11,521 nt of DNA from Candidatus Atribacteria bacterium (GTDB lineage: Bacteria > Atribacterota > Phoenicimicrobiia > Phoenicimicrobiales > Phoenicimicrobiaceae). A program made the translations under genes and the position numbers. Numbering within the stretch: position 1 is the first letter of the stretch; each line of letters opens with the position of its first letter. The DNA lies in NCBI GenBank assembly GCA_003513845.1, contig DOTB01000044.1:1-11521 (forward strand), in the 5' to 3' direction. The notes under the pieces were generated by a model that was not told the DNA's origin, searched no databases, and saw nothing but the letters and a program-made list of their open reading frames with translations. Shown here in pieces: positions 5,502 through 11,521 of the stretch.

Positions 5502-6254
5502 ATGAATAAGGTGTTAGTATTTGATGTCTGGGGAGATTATGCCCATTTTAGAAGATTTTATACTACTACCTCTCCCCTTTCTTTTCCTATTCCTCCTCGG
5601 ACTGCCTTATGTGGTTTAATTGGAGCGATAATCGGTTTAGAAAAAGAAGATAATGATTATTTAAATTATTTTTCTACTGAAATTACCCATATTGCCTTAA
5701 AATTATTAAATCCCATAAAAAAGACGGTAATTGCTGAAAATTTAATACATACTAAAAATGCCAAAGGCCCGGGAATGAATTTAATAACTGAGAGGACCCA
5801 GATAAGATTTGAATTCTTAAAAGATCAAAAATATAGAATCTATTTCCATTGTCCCGATGAAAATAATATGGTATATCGAAAATTAAAACAAAATTTAACT
5901 CAACACAAAATGGTATATACCCCCTGTCTGGGCTTAAGCGAAAATATTGCCAATTATAATTTTGTTGGAGAATTTGAAATTGACATTCTTCCCTGTAAAG
6001 ATGATTATATTTCTATTGATACAGTATTGCCTTTACAAAAAACTTTAGAAAAAGAAGGAATAATGTTTGAATCAGAAGGAGAATACTTTTCCATAAGAAT
6101 GCCAATAGAATTAAATACTGAAAGGATTGTTACAAAATATGGGGATATCATTTTTGATCGCAAGGGTAGACCTATAAAAGCAAAATTAATTGAAGCTTAT
6201 AGAACTATTAAATATGACGATGGTAGGAGGGAAAATATTGTCTTTATTGAATAG
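5502..6254 (+). CDS. cas5: Cas5 (type I-B), crRNA 5'-handle-binding Cascade subunit
   Basis: A 250-residue Cas5 protein. The N-terminal RAMP-type beta strand (KVLVFDVWGDYAHFRR) and the SFPIPPRTALCGLIGAIIGL segment (27-46) are typical of Cas5 of the Csh/I-B type. Cas5 caps the crRNA 5' handle and contacts Cas8 at the foot of Cascade. It lacks signs of being a nuclease, unlike Cas5 of type I-C, and a separate cas6 gene is present downstream. AGAGGTGAT (5487-5495) six bases before ATG supports the start. It follows cas7 by 18 bases and overlaps the cas3 start by 17 bases. Confidence 0.9.
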   Translation: MNKVLVFDVWGDYAHFRRFYTTTSPLSFPIPPRTALCGLIGAIIGLEKEDNDYLNYFSTEITHIALKLLNPIKKTVIAENLIHTKNAKGPGMNLITERTQIRFEFLKDQKYRIYFHCPDENNMVYRKLKQNLTQHKMVYTPCLGLSENIANYNFVGEFEIDILPCKDDYISIDTVLPLQKTLEKEGIMFESEGEYFSIRMPIELNTERIVTKYGDIIFDRKGRPIKAKLIEAYRTIKYDDGRRENIVFIE

Positions 6255-8751
6255 ATTAAAATCCCATCCGGATAAACTATTATATGATCATTTGCAAAAA
6301 GTAGGAGATTTATGTCAAAAAATTTTATCACTAAAAAATCTAAATATAGACGAATATATAGATGCTAATGTTCTAAGAGACATTTCATATCTAATTGGAA
6401 TAACTCATGATTTTGGAAAGTCAACTTCCTATTTTCAAAATTACTTAAAGGAACAAGATGAAATAAAAAAAGCAGAATTAAAGAATAAACCAGAAACCCG
6501 TCATAGCTTTATTTCTGCCCTTTTTACTTATTATATTGTAAAACAATATTTGACGGATAAAAAACTTATAAATGAGAGATATTATAAATATCTTCAGGTA
6601 ATAAGTTTTTTAGTGGTAAAAAGGCATCACGGTAATTTAACCAATATCTTGGATGAAGTTATTGATTTTGATCAAAATAGCGAAGAGATATTTTTAAAAC
6701 AAACTAATTCAATTAATTTTAATGAAATTAATTCTATTTACCAAAATCTTTTTCCTAAAATTAACTTTAAGTATGATTGCAATCTGTTTAAAAAAAATAT
6801 TTTAGAATCCAACGCTGTTTATATCTATAATAAACTTGATAGATATGAAAAAAAATACGTAAAAGATTTAAGTCGCCAAGAAAAGAAATTAATTAGGAAT
6901 CTAGATAAAGAAGATACTCTCTTCTATTATTTTATAACTTTACTTTTATACTCTCTACTCTTAGATGCTGACAAAATTGATGCTGCTGACCTGAAAGAGG
7001 GAGAAAGGATCAATATAAATAAGGATGTTGTAGATAGATACATAGAACAAAAATTTAAGAGAACCAAAAAAGAAGAATACAAAATAAACTCTATTAGAAA
7101 TGCTATTTATCAAGAGACAACCACTAGTCTTAATGACTTGGATTTGGACAAAGACAGATTATTATCTTTAAACGTACCTACTGGAACTGGAAAAACTCTT
7201 ACCTCGTTTTCTTTTGCCTTAAAATTAAGAGAAAAAATAGAAAGAGAGCAAGGATATAAGCCAAGAATTATCTATTCTTTGCCCTATTTAAGTATTATTG
7301 ATCAAAATTTTGCTGTTTTTGAAGATGTTTTTAAACTTTACCTAAACGGAAAACAACCCGCTTCAGACTTATTGTTAAAACATCATCACCTTTCTGATAT
7401 AACTTATACTACTACTAATTTCGGAAAAGAAGAGTTCGAAAATATTTCTCCAAAAGATATTAGTAAGGATATACTATTAATTGAGGGTTGGAATTCAGAA
7501 ATTATAGTTACTACTTTTATCCAGCTCTTCTATAGCTTAATTTCTAATCGAAACAAATCTATTAGAAAATTTCACAACATAATAAATAGTATCATTATCT
7601 TAGACGAAGTCCAGGCAATCCCTCATTATTATTGGTTACTATTAAACAAAGTGGCTAATTTCTTAGCTGAAAAATTTAATATGTATTTTATTTTAATTAC
7701 CGCTACACAACCTTTACTTTTTAATGAAAAGGCTAAAGAAATAAAACCTTTGATAAAAAATAAAGAGGAATATTTTAAGGCTTTAAATAGAGTAGAATTA
7801 ATATTAAATTTGGAATCAGTTTGCTTAAATGATTTTAAAGATATATTGAAGGAAGATTTAATTAACAACCCCCACAAGGATTTCTTAATTGTCCTGAATA
7901 CAATTAATTCTTCTCAAGAAATCTTTAATTTTGTTAAAGATTTGAACCTACAAAATACGAAATATTATTATCTTTCCGCAAATGTAATTCCCAAAGTTAG
8001 ATTAGAAAGAATAAAAGATATCAAAAAGAAAAGCCCCAAGAGAAAAATTATTGTTAGTACTCAACTAATTGAGGCTGGTGTTGATTTGGATGTAGATATT
8101 GTCTATCGTGATTTCGCTCCACTTGATTCTATTAATCAGGTAGCAGGAAGATGTAATCGAAATTTCGGCCAAAAAAAAGGAATAGTAAAAATATTTGTTC
8201 TTAAACAGGAAGAAGAGAAAAGAGAATTTCATAAATTCATTTATGACTCCTTCATTATCTTCAAGACCAAAGATACTTTTGAAGAGTTTAAAAATAATAA
8301 AATTACGGAGAAAGATTTTTTAAATTTAAGTAATTTTTATTTTGATAAAGTTAGCCAGGGTAAATCAGATGATAAATCTAAAGAAATTTTAGAAGAAGTA
8401 AAAAAATTAAACTTTGAAGAAATGAGTAAATTTAAATTAATCGAAGTAGAGCATCAAAAAGCAGATATTTTTATTGAGTTAGACGAAGAAGCCCAGAAAG
8501 TATATAAAAAATATCAAGAAATTAAAGCAATCAAAAATTCTTTCGAACGTAAGAATGAATTTTTAAAAATAAGAAAAAATTTTTATGATTATGTCATTTC
8601 TGTTCCTTCTCAATATGCCCAAGGTTTATTAAATGATAAAGAAGAATTAGGTTATATTTCTAAGGATGAAATAGATCAAGGACATTATTATGACTCAGAA
8701 ACTGGCTTTAAAAGAGAAAAAGAATCCGAAGGAGGGGCATTTATTCGCTAA
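6238..8751 (+). CDS. cas3: Cas3 HD nuclease-helicase (type I-B)
   Basis: An 837-residue single-chain Cas3 that unwinds and degrades target DNA after Cascade binding. The HD nuclease domain comes first: H18, H57-D58 in THDFGK, H89 in RHSFISA, the KRHHG pair (H130, H131) and LLLDADK (D244). The helicase follows: Walker A GTGKT (316-320), motif II DEVQ (456-459, the Cas3 form of DExH), motif III TAT (488-490), motif V STQLIEAGVDLD (608-619) and motif VI QVAGRCNRN (635-643). All key residues are present, so it should be active. Start: TTG at 6238 lies six bases after AGGAGGG (6225-6231); a longer frame opening at a TTG at 6190 lacks such a site. The start lies within the cas5 gene end, so translation is probably coupled. 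The last codons contain another GGAGGGG, 27 bases before cas6. Confidence 0.95.
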   Translation: MSLLNRLKSHPDKLLYDHLQKVGDLCQKILSLKNLNIDEYIDANVLRDISYLIGITHDFGKSTSYFQNYLKEQDEIKKAELKNKPETRHSFISALFTYYIVKQYLTDKKLINERYYKYLQVISFLVVKRHHGNLTNILDEVIDFDQNSEEIFLKQTNSINFNEINSIYQNLFPKINFKYDCNLFKKNILESNAVYIYNKLDRYEKKYVKDLSRQEKKLIRNLDKEDTLFYYFITLLLYSLLLDADKIDAADLKEGERININKDVVDRYIEQKFKRTKKEEYKINSIRNAIYQETTTSLNDLDLDKDRLLSLNVPTGTGKTLTSFSFALKLREKIEREQGYKPRIIYSLPYLSIIDQNFAVFEDVFKLYLNGKQPASDLLLKHHHLSDITYTTTNFGKEEFENISPKDISKDILLIEGWNSEIIVTTFIQLFYSLISNRNKSIRKFHNIINSIIILDEVQAIPHYYWLLLNKVANFLAEKFNMYFILITATQPLLFNEKAKEIKPLIKNKEEYFKALNRVELILNLESVCLNDFKDILKEDLINNPHKDFLIVLNTINSSQEIFNFVKDLNLQNTKYYYLSANVIPKVRLERIKDIKKKSPKRKIIVSTQLIEAGVDLDVDIVYRDFAPLDSINQVAGRCNRNFGQKKGIVKIFVLKQEEEKREFHKFIYDSFIIFKTKDTFEEFKNNKITEKDFLNLSNFYFDKVSQGKSDDKSKEILEEVKKLNFEEMSKFKLIEVEHQKADIFIELDEEAQKVYKKYQEIKAIKNSFERKNEFLKIRKNFYDYVISVPSQYAQGLLNDKEELGYISKDEIDQGHYYDSETGFKREKESEGGAFIR

Positions 8752-8763
8752 ATAAAAACTAAA

Positions 8764-9432
8764 ATGAAATTAAAAACTATGCTCTTAAAAATGGAATCTG
8801 ACCAACCGATAAGAGAAGATCCTGCTAAACTTCGTGGATTTTTTGCCAATAAATTTAGTAATTATTTATTTTTGCATAACCATTTAGGTAAAAATAAATT
8901 CCTTTATCAATATCCACGAATACAATATAAGACTATTGATTATAAAAAAGTAGTTTTAGGATTAGCAGAGGGAGTAAACGTCTTGCAAAATATTTATAAT
9001 CAATATGACAAAATAACCCTGGGAGGAAACTCTTATCAGATATTTAGCAAAGAAATAATTGTAAAAGAGGAAGATTTTGGGATTGCTCCGGAAAATATAA
9101 AATACAAGTTTCTTACTCCCTGGTTTGCTTTAAATGAAGAAAATTATCAGAAATACAAAAATTATAGTTATTCAGAACGAACCGATCAACTAAAAAGTAT
9201 CTTAATTCGCAATATTATGGCAATAGCTAAAACTTTTCAATATTTTGTTGACTCTAAAATAATAGTAAATACCAGACTAAAAGAAACTTCGATTAAATTT
9301 AAAGAAGAATATATTATTGGTTTTCTTGGAACATTTCAAGTAAATTTTAACCTACCTGACTATATTGGCCTCGGCAAATCAGTCTCTCGCGGCTTTGGAA
9401 CAATTAAAAGGATAAATAATCAAAAAGAGTAA
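8764..9432 (+). CDS. cas6: Cas6 (I-B type), pre-crRNA processing endoribonuclease
   Basis: A 222-residue Cas6 of the Cas6b type. Landmarks are LRGFFANKFSNYLFLHNH (23-40), whose histidines H38 and H40 are candidates for the catalytic base, YRYP-like QYPRIQYK (49-56), FLTPWFALNEENY (116-128), and the C-terminal glycine-rich loop GLGKSVSRGFG (202-212) that is the Cas6 signature for RNA binding. It would cut CRISPR transcripts in the repeat to give crRNAs with an 8-nt 5' handle, and remain bound or hand over to Cascade. It starts 12 bases after cas3. No Shine-Dalgarno sequence sits at normal spacing; the nearest is GGAGGGG at 8731-8737, so re-initiation after cas3 translation is likely. In many I-B loci cas6 precedes cas8b, so its place here is unusual. 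Confidence 0.9.
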   Translation: MKLKTMLLKMESDQPIREDPAKLRGFFANKFSNYLFLHNHLGKNKFLYQYPRIQYKTIDYKKVVLGLAEGVNVLQNIYNQYDKITLGGNSYQIFSKEIIVKEEDFGIAPENIKYKFLTPWFALNEENYQKYKNYSYSERTDQLKSILIRNIMAIAKTFQYFVDSKIIVNTRLKETSIKFKEEYIIGFLGTFQVNFNLPDYIGLGKSVSRGFGTIKRINNQKE

Positions 9433-9435
9433 ATT

Positions 9436-10410
9436 ATGCAATTAGTCATAAATTCCAGAGGTTCTTATTTAAGAAAAAAGAATAACTGTTTTTTAATTAA
9501 AAATGAAGACAAGGTTTTTGAAGTATCGGTCAAAAAAATCGATAGTATACTAATTACGACCAGTGCCTATCTTTCCACCGATGCGGTCAAATTTGCGGTA
9601 GATAATAATATTGATATTATCTTTTTGGATTACTATGGCAACCCCTATGGTAGGGTCTGGCATTCTAAATTGGGAAGTACAACCCTAATCAGGAGAAAAC
9701 AATTAGAATCCTCTACCGGAGAAACAGGCCTAAACTTAGCCAAGGAATGGATAATTTGCAAGATAGAAAATAATATTGATTTTTTAAAAAGTTTAGCCAA
9801 TTCTCGCCCTAATAAAGAGAAAGTTATAAATGAATGTGTAGTTTCTTTAGAGAAAAAAATATTTATGCTCCGAAAAATGAAAGGTTCTCTGGAAGAAAAA
9901 AGGAATAGTATTATGGCTATAGAAGGGATGGCGGGGAAAGAATATTTTGAAGCTTTAAGTCATATTATCCCGGAACGATTTAAATTTAATGGCAGAAGTA
10001 GAAATCCAGCTAAAGATGAATTCAACTGCCTGCTTAACTACGGTTATGGAGTACTCTACTCTATGGTGGAAAAAGGATGCATCCTTGCTGGTCTTGACCC
10101 TTATCTAGGTTTTATCCATACTGATAATTATAATAAAAAATCCTTAGTCTTTGATCTTATCGAAATATTTAGAATATTAGTTGATAAGACTGTAGTTTAT
10201 TTATTCAGTAAAAGAAAAGTCAAAAAGGAATATTTCGACCAAATAAAAAATGGACTTTCTCTGAATCAAGAAGGAAAAGCAGTTCTAATAAATGCCCTAC
10301 AGGAAACTCTGGAGAAAAAGGTTAGATATAGAGGGAGAAATATTAAAAACCGAAATATAATTCAATTTGAATGCCATAGGATTGCTAATAATTTATTAAA
10401 ACAGAAATGA
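9436..10410 (+). CDS. cas1: Cas1 spacer-acquisition integrase
   Basis: A 324-residue Cas1. The N-terminal beta domain includes the IDSILITTSAYLSTDAVKFA segment and IDIIFLDYYGNPYGR. The all-alpha catalytic domain carries the metal triad E163 (in AIEGMAG), H228 (in GFIHTD) and D240 (in LVFDLIE), with the surrounding NCLLNYGYGVLYS and GLDPYLGF blocks. With Cas2 it forms the heterohexamer that inserts new spacers at the leader end of the array. All catalytic residues are intact. It starts 3 bases after cas6, with only a weak AAGAG upstream, which suggests coupled translation. Confidence 0.96.
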   Translation: MQLVINSRGSYLRKKNNCFLIKNEDKVFEVSVKKIDSILITTSAYLSTDAVKFAVDNNIDIIFLDYYGNPYGRVWHSKLGSTTLIRRKQLESSTGETGLNLAKEWIICKIENNIDFLKSLANSRPNKEKVINECVVSLEKKIFMLRKMKGSLEEKRNSIMAIEGMAGKEYFEALSHIIPERFKFNGRSRNPAKDEFNCLLNYGYGVLYSMVEKGCILAGLDPYLGFIHTDNYNKKSLVFDLIEIFRILVDKTVVYLFSKRKVKKEYFDQIKNGLSLNQEGKAVLINALQETLEKKVRYRGRNIKNRNIIQFECHRIANNLLKQK

Positions 10411-10415
10411 GCTAA

Positions 10416-10712
<297 letters not shown>

Positions 10713-10723
10713 GGAGCTGCAAG

Positions 10724-11323
10724 ATGGAGGAGATTATAAAAGAGGGAGTTTATATTACTCCTTCAGAGGTAATAGAATATTTATATTGTCCGAGATTTAT
10801 ATATTTTATGAACTGTCTCTCTATTCCTCAGCACGAGGAACAAAGATACAAGGTTTTGATGGGTAGAGAAATACATGAGAAAAAATCTAAAATAAATAAA
10901 GAATATTTAAGAAAAAAATTACATTGTATCAAAAAAGAAATTTCTGTTTATTTGGCTTCTGATAGATATCACCTCAAGGGTGTAGTTGATGAAGTATTGT
11001 TTTTAGAAGATGGAACATTAGCCCCCCTTGATTATAAATTCGCCGAATATAAAGATAGACTTTTTCGCACTCATAAGATTCAATCGGTTCTTTATGCAAT
11101 TTTAATTAAAGAAAATTATCACTGTGAAGTAAATAAAGGATATATTTGTTATACCAGGAGTAAAAATTTAGTAAAAGAAATACTTTTTAAAGAAAAAGAT
11201 TTTAGGACTGCATTTAATATTATTGAAGAAATGTTAAGAATCATTCAACTAGGTTATTACCCTAAAGGAACAAGTTATTCGGCTAAATGTATCGATTGTT
11301 GTTACAAAAATATTTGCGTTTAA
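10724..11323 (+). CDS. cas4: Cas4 Fe-S exonuclease for spacer processing
   Basis: A 199-residue Cas4, a RecB-like nuclease that trims prespacers and helps select the PAM. Iron-sulfur ligands are C22 (in YCPR) and the C-terminal C189, C192 and C198 (C193 is an extra cysteine). Nuclease residues are H51 (GREIHE), D89 (GVVDE), D103 and K105 in LDYK, and Q120 with Y124 in the QSVLY motif. The motif II acid is Asp (DYK) rather than the more common Glu (EYK), a conservative change. AGGGAG (10711-10716) seven bases before ATG supports the start and overlaps the cas2 stop. Cas4 commonly sits before or is fused to Cas1; here it closes the operon. Confidence 0.93.
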   Translation: MEEIIKEGVYITPSEVIEYLYCPRFIYFMNCLSIPQHEEQRYKVLMGREIHEKKSKINKEYLRKKLHCIKKEISVYLASDRYHLKGVVDEVLFLEDGTLAPLDYKFAEYKDRLFRTHKIQSVLYAILIKENYHCEVNKGYICYTRSKNLVKEILFKEKDFRTAFNIIEEMLRIIQLGYYPKGTSYSAKCIDCCYKNICV

Positions 11324-11494
11324 GAGGTAAAAGTGATAAAAAGATTGTAGTATAAGTGTTTGCGACTGAAAAAACCCTGCAAAAGGATTAATAAAGTGGT
11401 AATTTTTGAAGAAAATTATACAAAAATAAAAGGAAATAATTCTATAAAATATTCAGGAAATTATTATATTAATTAATTTTTTTAAATGTTTACA
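11324..11494 (+). promoter_or_regulatory. Probable CRISPR leader
   Basis: A very AT-rich non-coding stretch between cas4 and the apparent first repeat, the place and length expected of a leader that promotes array transcription and guides Cas1-Cas2. A GC-richer island with the 5-bp inverted repeat TTTGC (11359-11363) and GCAAA (11379-11383) stands out. Two near-identical direct repeats, AGGAAATAATT (11431-11441) and AGGAAATTATT (11455-11465), start 24 bases apart. No clear -35/-10 pair is seen. The call depends on the array lying just beyond the window. Confidence 0.6.
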
Positions 11495-11521
11495 GTTGAA
11501 GAGGAACATCCATTAAAACAA
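11495..11521 (+). CRISPR. Likely start of the first CRISPR repeat, cut by the window edge
   Basis: The last 27 bases (beginning GTTGAAGAGGAACATCC and ending TTAAAACAA) resemble the 5' part of 36-37-nt repeats that end in GGATTGAAAC, common in I-B and III systems. The sequence occurs once in the window, and no spacer is visible, so the repeat is inferred from its look and from its place next to the adaptation genes and leader. The exact first base is uncertain; it may lie a few bases earlier in GTTTACAG. Confidence 0.5.

Noticed and set aside
6190..6237. Upstream TTG as the cas3 start
   Set aside because: No ribosome site before it, and the added 16 residues do not resemble the Cas3 N-terminus; TTG 6238 has AGGAGGG at six bases.
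11017..11040. Asp in place of Glu in the Cas4 DYK motif as an inactivating change
   Set aside because: The replacement keeps the acidic metal ligand and all other catalytic and Fe-S residues are present, so loss of activity is not supported.

Overview
The window is a short stretch of decayed, AT-rich sequence followed by a compact, apparently intact type I-B CRISPR-Cas operon, all on the + strand. Strong GGAGG-type ribosome sites, UGA used as stop, very low GC and the overall gene set point to an AT-rich anaerobic bacterium (Firmicutes/Clostridia-like, Atribacterota-like or similar). The sequence alone does not fix the phylum.

Positions 1-1642 hold no intact large gene. There is a remnant of a SWIM-domain-type protein (366-622), a YkgJ-like cysteine-cluster gene split by one frameshift (652-1193), a few short coding-like vestiges, and two copies of a spaced motif, AGGATTTT-N8-TTTGTCGTAT, at 299-324 and 1451-1476. 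An extended -10 promoter with an AT-rich UP-like tract (1512-1564) lies upstream of the WYL-domain transcription factor gene (1643-2611). That gene is clearly richer in GC than the cas genes and is the best candidate for a local regulator of the CRISPR locus.

Positions 2681-11323 carry cas8b, cas7, cas5, cas3, cas6, cas1, cas2 and cas4. Neighbours overlap by 8 or 17 bp or are separated by 3-18 bp, so they probably form one transcription unit. Cas8b, Cas7, Cas5 and Cas6 would form the crRNA-guided Cascade complex, with Cas6 cutting the precursor RNA. Cas3 (HD nuclease plus helicase) would degrade the target. Cas1, Cas2 and Cas4 would acquire spacers. Inside cas8b an in-frame AAGGAGGA site followed by ATG (4121-4132) very likely starts a separate small subunit, Cas11b, of about 150 residues. 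This gene-within-a-gene is the most notable functional feature here.

Positions 11324-11494 look like a CRISPR leader. The last 27 bases (from 11495) look like the beginning of the first CRISPR repeat, cut by the window edge. No spacer is visible, so the array itself is inferred. I found no evidence of a wholly new system. The locus is a known subtype with an unusual gene order (cas6 after cas3, cas4 last) and several details worth checking.
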